From Didymella arachidicola (taxonomy: Eukaryota > Ascomycota > Dothideomycetes > Pleosporales > Didymellaceae): a stretch of 64,000 bases of DNA. Below, one piece after another: positions 20,304 to 31,800 of the stretch; the first letter of the stretch is position 1; each line of letters opens with the position of its first letter. The notes below the pieces were generated by a model. It saw only the letters and a list, made by a program, of their open reading frames with translations. It ran no database searches and was not told the DNA's origin. The translations under genes were made by a program, and so were the position numbers. The stretch spans positions 1,550,001 through 1,614,000 of the forward strand of contig CM049996.1 in the NCBI GenBank assembly GCA_016630955.3, in the 5' to 3' direction.

Positions 20304-22382
20304 ATGACAGTACTCGCCACCTTGGTTGCCGTGGCTGCTGGCTTTAACAGGCTTTCCTCTGCGTCACCGGTTGAGACTACCAGCGTAGCAACAATATCGA
20401 ACTTAAAGTCTGGCATCACTTTAATCTACCAGAACAACCTTAATGGCTCTGACGACAGAAACCACATTGGAGCTATCATTCTCGACGCTGTTCCACAATC
20501 AAACGCCGCGGCTGCCTGTGCTGCATTAAATGAGAAGCCTCTATCCAAGTCCGCTCTTCAACAGCACCAGTCGGATTTCATCAACGCACTTTCCTATCAG
20601 GACTATGCTAAATACTCCGATGCTGGCAGGGGCTACTATATTGATAACGGCATTGTCACCGTTGGCAAGCAGCTGACCTTTGCCTCGGCCTCTGGAAACC
20701 AGAACAAGGTTCTTCCTGTTCTTTGCACACAGTCTGCAAACAATGGCTCATCCAGTGCAGGACCTGTGAATGGGTCACAGGTCTCTCTGGGTTTAGGTGG
20801 CAACACATTCATCGGGTACCGCAACCAGAAGTCTTTCCGCTTTCTTGGTGTTCCCTACGCCGACACGCCCCAGCGGTTCAAGTACTCTTCGATCTACTCC
20901 AAGAAGGGTCAGATCATTCAGGCGACTGCTTATGGCTCATCATGCGCACAAGGTGGCTCAGGGAGCGAGGACTGTCTCTTCTTGAACATCCAGACACCAT
21001 ACATTCCGAAGACAGGAACAAAGAAGGATCTCCGCCCCGTGATGTTCTGGGTCCATGGTGGTGGTTTTACGGGAGGCAGTGGTGCGGATTCGCTTTCGGA
21101 TGGAGGCAATCTGGCCAGTAAAGAAGATGTCGTCGTTGTCTCGATTAACTACCGACTTTCGACACTTGGCTTCTTAGCTGTCCCTGGTACCGATATAAAG
21201 GGCAACTATGGTATTGCGGATCAAATAACCGCTCTTGACTGGGTCATTGCCAACATTGCAGCGTTTGGCGGTGATCCTAAGCAAATTACCATCTCGGGCG
21301 AGTCTGCTGGCGCTGGATCCGTACGCACTCTTCTTGGATCTCCCCAAGCAATTGGCAAGTACCAAGGTGCAATTGCAATGTCCAACCTTGGAGGCGGTGT
21401 CACGCTGGGTCTGACCGGCGACTACGGCACCACTTACTCAACATACTACACCATAGATCAGTCGTATGCTGTAGCAGGCCCCCAGATTTTCTCTGCAGCT
21501 GGCTGTAACGGCACAGACGTGAACAGCCAGATCGCCTGTCTCGAGAAGGTCCCGGCCTCGACACTTGTCGGTCTGTCAAGTGTAGCCCGTTATGTCGTGC
21601 AGGATGGTGAGTACGTCAATACTCCCAACCTCGTTCTATCCACCCGCAACGACAGCACCGCGCACATTCCCGTGATTTTCGGCATCATCCGAAATGACGG
21701 CGCTTCCTTCTCTACCTATCCGAAGACACCCATCACAAACCACACTCAAGGTCTCGAAGTTGCCCTCGGCATCAATTCTACTTGGGCGGAGAAAATCATC
21801 GCCTCGGGCCTCTTTCCATTGACCAACACTGGCAACCTGACTCTCGACTCGTTCAATGTATCCCAGCGCATCGCAACAGATAAGACATTCCGCTGTGTCG
21901 ATCAGTCAACTGTGTACTCTGGCACCCAGAGCAAGGCTTTCAAGAAGGCATACTACTACCAGTTCGAGCGCTCGATCAACGGCTACGACCCTAACAATCT
22001 CGGTGGCCCTAAAGACAACAATCCAGAGAACCCATACTTTCGCTTGCACGGCTCTGATATGCCGTGGGTCTTTGGAACGCTGAGCACGATCCGTGATGAG
22101 AAGGATTTGTGGAGTGAGCAATTGGTTTCGAGTCACTTTGGTAGCTTTGTCAGGAGTTACGATCCCAACCCTGATCTGAAGTACCTGCAGGTGCGTGGCT
22201 ATGATAAGGTCATCGAGGGTGTCAAGAACTACGGGCAGTGGAATCAGGTTGACGGTGGTAAGCAGAGTGGCGATGAAGTCAGACTTCTGGACTGGCCAAG
22301 CACCAACACTGGGTATGTGGATGTTGAGCAGTGCAACTGGCTTGGGTATCCTTTGGACTACTACCTCAAAGGGGGGATCTGA
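20304..22382 (+). CDS. Secreted type-B carboxylesterase/lipase
   Basis: An intron-less gene for 692 aa. The ATG at 20304 starts a signal peptide (MTVLATLVAVAAGF); the open frame upstream has no ATG. The carboxylesterase domain begins only near residue 155 (GLGGNTFIGYRN). It contains the motifs SEDCLFLNIQTP, the oxyanion loop WVHGGGF and the nucleophile elbow SGESAGAGS with Ser334. It also has the GYSAG-adjacent helix and a C-terminal His in HGSDMPWVFGT. Multiple Cys and N-glycosylation sites fit an extracellular enzyme. The roughly 140 residues before the domain are unusual in length and include a segment (LIYQNNLNGSDDRNHIGAIIL) of unknown role. Likely substrates are lipid or cell-wall esters; specificity is not deducible. 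Confidence 0.92.
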   Translation: MTVLATLVAVAAGFNRLSSASPVETTSVATISNLKSGITLIYQNNLNGSDDRNHIGAIILDAVPQSNAAAACAALNEKPLSKSALQQHQSDFINALSYQDYAKYSDAGRGYYIDNGIVTVGKQLTFASASGNQNKVLPVLCTQSANNGSSSAGPVNGSQVSLGLGGNTFIGYRNQKSFRFLGVPYADTPQRFKYSSIYSKKGQIIQATAYGSSCAQGGSGSEDCLFLNIQTPYIPKTGTKKDLRPVMFWVHGGGFTGGSGADSLSDGGNLASKEDVVVVSINYRLSTLGFLAVPGTDIKGNYGIADQITALDWVIANIAAFGGDPKQITISGESAGAGSVRTLLGSPQAIGKYQGAIAMSNLGGGVTLGLTGDYGTTYSTYYTIDQSYAVAGPQIFSAAGCNGTDVNSQIACLEKVPASTLVGLSSVARYVVQDGEYVNTPNLVLSTRNDSTAHIPVIFGIIRNDGASFSTYPKTPITNHTQGLEVALGINSTWAEKIIASGLFPLTNTGNLTLDSFNVSQRIATDKTFRCVDQSTVYSGTQSKAFKKAYYYQFERSINGYDPNNLGGPKDNNPENPYFRLHGSDMPWVFGTLSTIRDEKDLWSEQLVSSHFGSFVRSYDPNPDLKYLQVRGYDKVIEGVKNYGQWNQVDGGKQSGDEVRLLDWPSTNTGYVDVEQCNWLGYPLDYYLKGGI

Positions 22383-22644
22383 TGGCAGCACCTTTTTGGC
22401 GCCGAACACTTAAGAATGAGATGGATTTTTATGCCGAATAAATGTGGCGTTGTGATCCTTGTCCTTGTGTGACAACGCTGGCCTAGTGTAACAAGCCCCA
22501 GTTGAAGCTGTGATTGGTCTGCGAGTATTGCCCAGATCTCAATCGGTATGCCTCCCAGCCTTGTCTCGGTGTTTAAAGATACTAGACCCTGGCACAACAT
22601 CAATGTCAGGATAGAAACAACCGAAAGTTCTTCACGAAACAATC

Positions 22645-24408
22645 ATGTCCCTTCTAAAGCCAAAGATTGGCGACTTCCATTTACACAAGCGCAGCAACAT
22701 ATTCAAGACGCATTCTAATCTCATCATAGGCATCGCAACCTTTTCCGGGTTAGTGTTGGCGTTCGTTATTCTCCTTGTGGTCTGCGTCTGCTTTTCGCGA
22801 AACCATGGACAAAAATGGAAACGTGATCGCGACCAGCGACTCATACCTTGGCCCCGTAGGTCTCCTTCAACCGCACTTAATGTCGTATCGGGAGAAACAC
22901 AGCCGTCACGACTTTCTAGGACGCCACCATCTCCTTTACCCGCATATAGCCCTCGTCAGCCTTTACACCCGCCAACGGGTACCACCCTCTCCCTTCCCTC
23001 AGACCATTGCTTGCATCTTGGGATAGAGGACATTCCCAGTGACTTAGGAGTTGACCACTCGAAACACGCAACTGCGGAAGAAGTTCTGGGCCTTGACAAG
23101 CGTGTTCTGGTCCGTAACTTGACAGCTCCCACAGGTAACATTACCCCGTAAGAGCAGCGCGGTCCTCATCACTGACAGGCAACAGGTATTTCGTTACCAT
23201 TTGTCGCTGCCGCACCGGTGTATGTTGCATATAGAAAGAAGCATCCATCTCCCTCTGGGTCGATTCTGGCTTCGGACTCTGTAAGCCCTTTCGATATCGA
23301 GAAAGGACCCAACCCTGTCATATTCGAATACCTTGCCGATAGACATGCTGGACCATCCAGGCAGGCAGAGATTCTACCAGTGTACGATTGCCGTGACAAG
23401 GACTGGGGTAGTGAAGCATGTGCTACTCTCTACTTGAAGCATGATCAGAAGCAAATCGAGAAAGGCATGGGGAGCTTTGGGGAAGAAGGCAGCTGTTCAC
23501 CTCAAGTATCATCCAACGGCTCACCTTATTTTCATGCACCAACACTCAATCCAAGCCTAAGTCGCCTAGAGCTGGTGACGGCCGGCGATAGCGATGCGTC
23601 ACAAGGATCTAGCATACGAAGCCTGGCTTCATCACCGAAGCAAGGGTGTGTTTCGAGCAATACCTCTATCTTAACCCGCAAGACATCTTCTGAAGCCATG
23701 TCATATGCCAGTGGACAAGAGGGTGCTGACAAAAGGTAAGTAACTGGAACTTGGAAAATATATTATACTGAGGAACTTGCAGTACCGAGATGAAGCAGAA
23801 GCCTGCAGAAGACTTTCCACCATTACCAGCAGACCAGATGGATCTGACTGTGATAGCTCTGCTTGGCATTGGGTCTATGCCATCGCTATTATCAACGCCA
23901 GAGGCAATTGAAACGTCACCAGCAGCATTTGATGTCAGCCCCGCTTCAACGGACGTTGATTCTTCAGTGAGGTGCGAAGTTGACGAGACGCCTGTTCAGC
24001 AATCTGTACCAAGTGGTCTTGAACCTCAGTGGTTGCTTACTTGTTCAACTTGCCACATAAGCTTTCGGACGGCTGGTAAATTACGGTGAATATCGCCTGC
24101 ACTTTAGTCATTTCCGTTCTGGAGCTTACCGTACAAGCGATCATAGAAATTGAGCGCACGAGCGGCGACACGTTTGTACGGTTTGCAGTGCTGCATTTAA
24201 TCTTAAAGCAGATCTGCGACGGCACAGAGTCGGTGTCCATGCTGAGGCCGGAGCAAATTTCGTCTGCACAAATCCTGGATGCAGTACTCCTGGCAAACGA
24301 TACAATCGTAAGGACAACTTCCAGCGACACGTGAGGCGCTGCGAGAAAAGGAAGGGTTCTGTCAGAGAAGTGACGAATGAGCAGCCACCATCTGTGGAAG
24401 CGACCTGA
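22645..24408 (+). CDS. Membrane-anchored C2H2 zinc-finger protein, internal TGA
   Basis: Exons 22645..23134, 23186..23735, 23783..24085 and 24138..24408 give a 537-residue frame with one stop. The N terminus has a single membrane helix (LIIGIATFSGLVLAFVILLV) followed by Arg/Lys. A long Ser/Pro-rich linker follows, then C2H2 fingers at the C terminus. Finger 1 has the geometry C-x2-C-x12-H-x4-H, but TGA at 24151-24153 falls between its two His. Fingers 2 (CTVC ... HRVGVH) and 3 (CTNPGC ... RYNRKDNFQRH) follow in frame. An alternative splice (donor 24076, weak acceptor ending 24154) would skip the stop and keep the frame but would destroy finger 1. So the gene encodes either a 452-residue truncated protein, a variant lacking finger 1, or nothing. 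The architecture matches the intact gene at 32168-32932. Confidence 0.65.
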
Positions 24409-25156
24409 AGATCAGAAACACGTGATTCCGGAGTTTCCTTGCTGGGAGTAGGACTGTAAGTCAATGCTCGGTTGCCGCTCAAGGAGAAAGGCAGCTTCAC
24501 CTGTACACGTAAAAGTGTTCGATTTCAATACCTCTCATCAACAACACACGGCAAATAGCTCGACCACCTCCGGGTTTCGATAGACAGCACGATGGCAAGG
24601 GAGTGGAGCTTAGATACACGCGCTCTCATGTGATGGTTTGCCCCTCACTCACCTCAAAGTCTTTCTCCGTCACATACGGCACGCGACTCCTCTCCAATAC
24701 GCCCTCTCCGTTCCTGGTCTCAAGCAGCGAATCCGCACGGAAAGCTGGGGTAAGGAGCAACGATACGGACGCGCATCTAGCGCGAAACGAGAAGGTGGGC
24801 CCGCTCGTGCACCCGCCCCCTTTCCTATCTTGGCTGCCGGCTAATCAGTATTGGCAGGGGTGCTGCTGTTCATGTGCGACAACAATAGGCCAGAGCTCAC
24901 TTCATCGTGCTCTCATGTTCTCTTCATTAATTCCGATAAGGGAGATGTTGTCCTGAGACTACAGGGAGAGAGTTGGTTTTGCTGAAGTTTTAGAGGTTGA
25001 TGTCACAAAAGAAGTGGAACTATCGCCAACAACTGGACACGAACTCGTCGTTCACCGGCGCTGCGGGATGAGATCGTCTCATCTTCTACGAAGGTTATAG
25101 CGTTTTCACAGAGAGCCGTACTGCATCTTATGAAGCCGGACGCACCCTAGGACAAG
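24409..25156. other. Intergenic, no gene seen
   Basis: About 750 bp upstream of the MFS gene. The plus-strand frames at 24603-24956 have no recognisable domain. Confidence 0.5.
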
Positions 25157-26792
25157 ATGAACGATATAACGCCCGTGGAAACACACGGCAGCACAGCCAA
25201 GGGAACAACCCAAGTCGAAGAAGACGTCGACGAGACCCCTCAAGGATCATCGTCACGTGCAGTAGAAGAGAATGGAGCAACAACAGAAACTCGTAGGAGC
25301 TTCTTCAGAAGACCAAAGCCAAGGCAAACATATAGTCACACGCACTTCAGAGTTTACAAAAGAAGATGGCTTGGTCTGGCACAGCTCGTGCTCTTAAACA
25401 TTGTGGTTAGCTGGGACGTAAGTCGCCAACAAGAAACCGTGCTCTCGAATTCCCGAGACTGACACATACAGTGGTTGACCTTCGCCCCGGTCTCAACATC
25501 TGCAGCGACGTACTTTGATGTCTCTGAAACAGCGGTCAACTGGCTCTCCACGGGTTTCCTCTTCTCCTTCGCAGTCGCCGCGCCGCTCGTCATCTGGACG
25601 CTTCACCGCAGCCCAAAAGAGAGCATCCTCTGGGCCTCCGGACTCCTTCTCGTAGGAAACTGGATTCGGTACGCCGGCACACGCGCCTCGGGCGGGATCT
25701 TCGGCGTCGTAATGTTCGGACAGATCCTAACAGGACTCGCGCAACCCTTCGTTCTGGCCGCGCCGACGAGGTACTCGGACATGTGGTTCACGGAGCGAGG
25801 CCGCGTGGGCGCGACTGCGCTGGCGAGTCTGGCGAATCCATTTGGCGGCGCTGTAAGGCCTCTCACGCCCTCATCATTTCGTATCGTAAACAAGGCTAAT
25901 CGCTACACAGCTCGCGCAACTCATCAACCCCTTCCTAGGCTCCGTCCCTCAAATCGTCCTCGTCGTCTCCATCATAGCAACATTATCCTGCATCCCCTCC
26001 CTCTTCCTCCCCTCAGCGCCTCCAACCCCACCAACAGCATCCTCCAGCCTCTCCAAAACCGGCGTCTTCGCCTCAATCAAAGTCATGCTCCGCAGCCCAC
26101 CGTTCTACATTGTCTTCCTAACCTTCAGCGTGTATGTCGGGCTCTTCAACTCCTTCTCCAGCCTCCTAAACCAGATCCTATACCCCTACGGCTTCTCCGA
26201 AGACGAAGCAGGCATCTGCGGCGCGGTGCTCATCGTTGTCGGTCTGGTGGTCGCAGGCATCACCTCCCCCGTGCTCGATCGCACACACGCGTACCTGCTC
26301 GGCATTAAGATTCTGTGTCCGCTGGTTGTGGGCGCGTATCTGGCGATGGTGTGGGCGCCGCAGACGCGCGGAATCGTCGCGCCGTATGTGCTCAGTGCGG
26401 TGCTGGGCGCGAGCAGTTTCAGTCTGTTGCCCATTGCGCTGGAGTATCTTGTTGAGATTTCTTTCCCGGCGAGTCCCGAGGTTAGCTCGACGATTTGTTG
26501 GGTTGGGGGGCAGTTCTTTGGGGCGTGTTTTGTGGTGATTATGGATGCGTTGAAGGATAAGAGGCCTGTGGATTTGACGAGCGTGAACGATGGGGGGAGG
26601 ACTGAGAGCCAGGGCGATAGGCCACCAGGCAACATGTATAATGCATTAGTGTTCGAGGCGGTGGTAGCGATGGTGGTTCTGCCGCTGCCACTGATGTTGG
26701 GCGTGAAGAAGCTAGGGTTGGCTAGCGGAGAGGGAAGGCTGAAGGTTGATGAGCACAGAGAGGGATCTGCGGTGGAAGGTCAGGAGAGTTGA
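25157..26792 (+). CDS. MFS transporter, FLVCR/DIRC2-like
   Basis: A 507-residue major facilitator. Exons are 25157..25417, 25472..25852 and 25911..26792; the introns (54 and 58 bp) have GTAAGT and GTAAGG donors and CAG acceptors. A hydrophilic, Glu/Thr-rich N-terminal tail of about 75 residues is followed by twelve predicted helices. These include LAQLVLLNIVVSWD at the first junction, the substrate-pathway segment AVNWLSTGFLFSFAVAAP, and QPFVLAAPTRYSDMWF with the loop ERGRVGATALASLANPFGGA. The NWLST and P-T-x-x-x-x-x-W-F patterns resemble the FLVCR (heme/choline) and DIRC2 branch rather than drug-proton antiporters. Cargo is unknown. The C-terminal tail is hydrophilic. It is convergent with QCR6. 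Confidence 0.85.
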
Positions 26793-27103
26793 CTATTGGA
26801 GGATTACGATGCTGCGTAGTCCAATTCAGGAGGTCTTTCTTCTTATTAGCATTTTCCTTGTCGTGACTATGAAGCTGTTAATAGCGTTGTGACTTTCCAA
26901 CTTCCAAAGCGGTCTCAAGAATGAAAGAGATAATGAAATTGCTTGGCATGGTAAATAGTACAGTGTTATTCTAAACATAACTCTGGTATTTACAGTCATC
27001 CTTGACGTGTTCTGTCGTGTCGTTCGATCCAAAAGCCATCTTCCAACTATCGAGTCATGTATTCGGCACGGTAGCGGTCGAGGTGAGCGAGATAATGGCG
27101 GGT

Positions 27104-27755
27104 TTACTTGAGCTGAGCGAAAAGCTTGGGGGCAGCGCATGCGGTCGCGCAGTGAACGAGGTGGAAGACTATCATGCATCAGTATCCTGGCGCGAGATGG
27201 CTTGAGCGATGACATACACTCCTCGACGCAATCCTCGCTGGCCTTGCCGTCGTTATCAATCTGACCAGTGACGCGCTCGACGCACTCGTCGTAGTGGTGC
27301 TTGGGGCCATGGCACTCCTTGGAGTTGCGGCACTCTGAATATGGTCAGCTGCAGTTCAGCTTCCAGTGGCTGCAGAGCACATTTTAGCATCAGTGGCTCA
27401 TCAGGCACATGAGAGCGTGCCGGTTGAGCAACGAAGCTGAAAACGTGCATTGCCGCATTTTCGAGAACTCACCCTCCTCAAGAGTCTCCTTGGGATCTAC
27501 GAGCTCCTCCTCTTCCTCCTCCTCCTCCTCGGCCTCGTCCTCGTCATCGCCGCCGTCGCTGGGCCTGTGTCCCTGCTCGTCGGACTCGCTGGACTTGGCG
27601 TCCTGCTTGTTGACCTCGGCCTCCTCACTGGACTCCTCGTCGGTGCCAGATGCGGGTGTCTGGGTGGATGTGCCACCCTGGGGAGGAGCTTCGGCATCGG
27701 CCGAGGGCAGGGCGAATGTGTCCCAGGCGGCGGAGAAGAAGTCGGTGATACCCAT
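27104..27755 (-). CDS. QCR6: Ubiquinol-cytochrome c reductase hinge protein
   Basis: The acidic subunit 6 of respiratory complex III, which helps dock cytochrome c on the intermembrane-space side. Minus-strand exons are 27755..27473, 27334..27218 and 27168..27104, giving 154 aa. The introns are 138 and 49 bp with GTGAGT and GTATGT donors. The protein starts MGITDFFSAAWDTFA and runs through an extreme Asp/Glu tract (about residues 70-90, a run of Glu). It then enters the conserved hinge domain ECRNSKECHGPKHHYDEC and EDCVEEFFHLVHCATACA, ending KLFAQLK. The paired Cys are those that form disulfides in the family. Coding for the last 21 residues lies in a tiny third exon, which simple frame inspection misses. 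Confidence 0.93.
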
Positions 27756-28006
27756 TGTGACGGTGGGGCGACAATTGAGTCTCGAGCGGGTCGGGTGATG
27801 ATGTAGACGGCGGGTGAGGATGTCGTCGTTGCAGCGTGGATGCGAATTCCGTCGAACGCCCGTGCTTGGCGCGCTAAGTCTGTCATCGAGTTCTGCCGCA
27901 ACTCATTGGACACCCTCGAAGTTGCACACAGGAAGCAACGCATTATCGGACATGGAAACGAAGACAACAACAAAAAGGGCGAGAGGAAATTGTAGCATTG
28001 CTCTGT

Positions 28007-28818
28007 CTAGCTACGATGTCTCTTGAATGCCTCTTGCACGCTCATGCCCGCCTCCACGTCCGCCTCCACCTTCTCGTCAGCGCCCACCAATTTAGGCAAG
28101 AGCTCGAGCAGCTCGTCGACCTTGTCCTTCGGCACTGCAACCACGCCGTTCTCGAGCGGATCGATCATGACGATATCTCCAGCCTCGACAGTCGTCTCGC
28201 CAATCTGCACAGGGACGTTGTGAGCGTAGAACTTCGTCTCTGCGCCTGAACCGATGACCGACGTGCCCTTCGACCAGATGGGCAACTGTGACTCGTTCAG
28301 AGCGACCAGGTCTCGCACCCTGCCGTCTACAACTAGGCCATGTACACCGAGATACTTCAAGCGCGCTGCCATGATGCCGCCCACAACTGCGCAGGCCTGG
28401 CCTGGTGGTTGGCTGATCACTACAATTGTGCCGTTCTCAGCATAATCTGCATACGGCCTTGAGTCCGGTAGGTTTGAAGCCGGAGCATTTTCAGGTAAAG
28501 TAGCAGGACTGGGGAATGACCCGGTGGCTTTCGGCGCCATGAGGACAGTCGAAGCCGGTGCAAGTACCTTCTTCAGCTCTGGCCTCGGAATGCTTGCGGT
28601 GTGAGGCATTGGCTCTGTTCATTGTGAGTGATCGACTACAGCAAGTGCGAGGTGAGTCGTACGTATATCTGCGAGAAAGCCTGCGCCCGGTACGTTGAGC
28701 TTGAGCAAGCCATCTGCGAGCTATGTATGCTTAGCGTGTCTGAATACTGTAACATTGCATTCAAACTCACATCACATGCTGCATACTTGTACAGCTCCTT
28801 CCATTTGGGTGATGCCAT
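28007..28818 (-). CDS. RraA-type aldolase (HMG/CHA aldolase-like)
   Basis: A 237-residue protein of the RraA/DlpA superfamily, which includes 4-hydroxy-4-methyl-2-oxoglutarate aldolases. Minus-strand exons are 28818..28771, 28720..28663 and 28614..28007 (introns 50 and 48 bp). Splicing yields KWKELYKYAACDLADGLLK and NVPGAGFLADIQPMPHTAS, matching the N-terminal part of the fold. The active-site loop VVDGRVRDL supplies the Arg and the metal-binding Asp, after the glycine-rich GGIMAARLKYLG. The motif PIWSKGTSVIG follows. Bacterial members cleave HMG or oxaloacetate with a divalent metal; in fungi the physiological substrate is unclear. The upstream ATG at 28818 is chosen because the downstream Met at 28609 would remove the first strands. 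Confidence 0.87.
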
Positions 28819-29462
28819 GCTCAATCTCAATTCAACCCTGCAAGTCAGTTGCTCAGATGTATGACCTGAAGCAGCGTGAGACTCCCGGAGTACCCGTCTC
28901 CCTGCTCCAATGCTCCGTGACCCCACTACCGAGGTGTTCTCAAGCTCTAGCTGCCGGGTCTTTATCGACGCAACGTGCATGCAATAACAGATGGTCAATT
29001 ACAGGCTATTCTAGTGACTGACTGGACTTGCTGCAGCTTCTTGCCTTCTTGAACTAGGTAGCCTCCTAACGGAAGGGTAATTTCGCTCGCATGCTGCAGA
29101 GAATACAGCGAACATATCCATTCCAAGCCACTTTTTAATGTGCATATCAAGACATGATTAAGCAAGGCGGCTATAACTTCTGGAATTCATCTTGTGGTTC
29201 AAAAAATCGGGATCCACCTTCCGTTCTGGTGGTGAGGCGTAGTCGCGACATCTGTCACGTGGGGGGCCACGCCACGCCAGGGTCGATGGGCGGAGCACTT
29301 GGACGTAAGTTCCGCGCTCTTCGATTCATCACCATCCGCTAGCGGCATTGTCGCGACGTCTCTCCAGACCACCGATGCGCCCTCATTCTTCACACCCTTC
29401 TTCCCCGTATTCTGGTCGTCCAAGCACACAACCGCGGCCTTTGCCGCCCTCTACTATTCATC
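28819..29462. other. Divergent intergenic region
   Basis: Lies between the RraA-type gene (minus) and YME1 (plus). It should contain both promoters. No gene or repeat recognised. Confidence 0.5.
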
Positions 29463-31800
29463 ATGGCTTCCACTGCACCCTTTGCGTTTCATGTATGTCG
29501 ACTTGCCACGATCTCCGACATCGCGTCATGGAACGCCGCTGACTTATCAATAGAACCTCGTCGCCGCTGCCACAGGACTGCGTCCCACCATGTCTGCTAC
29601 TCTGAGACCCTCATGGCAGGCTTTCGGGCGCATGCCTGCTGTCAACAGTGCCAGGCAGATGCACACCGCCCTGCCTCATGTTCCCAGTCCACTCGCCCGC
29701 AACGCATCTCTCAAGTCGCAGATAACAAGACACTATTCGTCTTTGTCGCGCAACGGTCCTCTCGCTCAGCTTCGCCAGCAGCCCCTGTTTGGTATGGTTG
29801 GTCTTGGTCTGGCGCAGCAGCGCTCGCTTTTCGGCGGTCCTTCGCGGGACCAGCTTGCTCGCCTGGAGGAGGCTGCCAACAACAACCCCAACAGTGCTAC
29901 TTCTCAGGCTTCATTCTACTCAGCTGTCATGCGCGCCAATATGCCGCAAATCGTCATCGATCGTTACAACACTGGCCAATTCGCCTCGAACGCCGTTTCC
30001 GACCGCCTCTACCGCCAAGCGCTTGAGAAGACTGGCCAGTCTGCTGCTATTGGAAACACCCAGGGAGGCAACAACGGTCTAACGCCACAGCAGATTCAGG
30101 CTGTTAGCCAGGCTGTGGGCGCCAACATGGGTGCTGGTCAGATTGGCAAGGCGCGCGGCGGCGTTGGTGTCAAGAGCGACCCCGTCTACGTTGTTGTCGA
30201 GGAATCCATGTGGAACGTCATCTTCAAGTGGGTCAGATGGCTTGCTGGCTTTGCGCTGGCTGCCTACGTCTCCTTGATCTTGATTACCCTTTTCGTTGAG
30301 ACCAGCGGCGTCCTCAAGAAGGTCGGCGGTGGCACTAGCGCTGAGGTCCGTCCTGAGCACCAGAACACTCGCTTCAGCGACGTACACGGATGTGACGAGG
30401 CCAAGGAGGAGCTCCTTGACGTTGTCGACTTCCTAAAGCACCCTGAGCGATACAACAAGCTCGGTGGCAGGCTGCCTAAGGGTGTTCTGCTTATTGGTCC
30501 CCCTGGTACTGGTAAGACACTACTCGCTCGCGCCGTTGCTGGCGAGGCTGGTGTCCCCTTCTTCTATATGTCTGGATCGGAGTTCGATGAGGTCTACGTC
30601 GGTGTCGGTGCAAAGCGCGTTCGCGAGCTCTTCACTACCGCTCGAGCCAAGGCCCCTGCCATTGTCTTCATTGACGAACTGGACGCTATAGGCGGCAAGC
30701 GTAAATCGCGTGACGCCAACTACCACCGTCAGACTCTCAACCAGCTGCTGAACGATCTTGATGGCTTCGACCAGTCCACTGGTGTCATCTTCATCGCCGC
30801 TACTAACCACCCTGAGTTGCTCGATTCTGCCCTCCTGCGTCCTGGACGTTTCGATCGCCACGTACAAGTCGAGCTCCCAGATGTCAGCGGCCGTCTTGCT
30901 ATTCTGAAGTACCATACCAAGAAGATTCGCCTGTCCCCCGAAATCGACCTTTCAACCATCGCACGTGGTACACCGGGCTTCTCTGGTGCTGAGCTCGAGA
31001 ATCTGGCAAACTCCGCCGCTATCCGTGCTTCTAAGCTCCAGTCCAAGTTCGTCTCGCTGAACGACCTCGAGTGGGCCAAGGACAAGATCACTATGGGTTC
31101 TGAGAAGAAAACTCGCGCCGTCCCTCTTCAGGATAAGATTCACACTGCATATCACGAGGGAGGCCATGCTCTCGTCGGTCTCTTCACCAAGGGCTACAGT
31201 GATGTTCACAAGGCCACTATTCTTCCCCGCGGCCACGCTGCCGGTATCACATTCTTCCTGCCCCAGGAAGAGCACCACCACACTCGATCACAGTACATCC
31301 GCCAACTGCAAGTCTGCATGGGAGGCAAGATGGCTGAAGAAATTATATTCGGTGCCGACAACGTAGCTGACGGCGCATCCGGCGACATCCAGCAAGCAAC
31401 ACAGCTCGCGTACAGTATGGTTACAGCCTGCGGCTTCTCCGACATGCTCGGCAACGTCGACTTCAAGTCCAACTACGAGATGGTTTCGCCCGAGACCAAG
31501 CGCCTTATCGACAACGAAGTCCGCCGCCTGATCGACGAGGCACGAGTCAGCGCAAGAAAACTCTTGGAAGAGAAGCGCCCCGAACTCGATCGCCTTGCCG
31601 AGGCCCTCGTCCAGTACGAGACCCTGGACAAGGCGGAAATCCTCAAGGTCATCAAGGGCGAGAATCTGCCCGATCGAATCAAGTCGAGCCCTGATGCGCC
31701 GATCAAGTTGCCGACAAGAACGTTGCCGTTGCCGGTGGCGCCGCCCGTGCCTGGTACGGGTGGTGAGGGCGGACCTCCAGGGCCTAGTGTGGTCGCGTGA
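29463..31800 (+). CDS. YME1: Mitochondrial i-AAA protease YME1
   Basis: The inner-membrane FtsH-type protease facing the intermembrane space, which degrades unassembled and regulatory proteins. Exons 29463..29492 and 29554..31800 encode 758 aa. The 10-codon first exon (MASTAPFAFH) joins in frame through a 61-bp GTATGT intron; the ATG at 29590 is a possible internal start. The N terminus is Arg/Ser-rich and Glu-poor, as in a mitochondrial presequence. One membrane helix (WLAGFALAAYVSLILITLF) precedes the AAA domain. This has Walker A GPPGTGKT (residues 325-332), Walker B IVFIDELDA and an SRH region ending LRPGRFDRHV. The zinc protease motif is H544EGGH548. A single helix and the FDEVYVGVGAKRVR pore loop fit the i-AAA rather than the two-helix m-AAA type. 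The C terminus is Pro/Gly-rich. Confidence 0.95.

Noticed and set aside
16698..24408. Repeat-induced point mutation as the cause of all three stops
   Set aside because: The likely changes TGG to TGA and CGA to TGA are not in the CpA context, the loci are not repeats, and flanking sequence is not AT-skewed.
26826..27215. Minus-strand frame of 129 codons that looked like a frameshifted end of QCR6
   Set aside because: Correct splicing to the third exon (27168-27104) gives the normal C terminus KLFAQLK followed by a stop; no frameshift exists.
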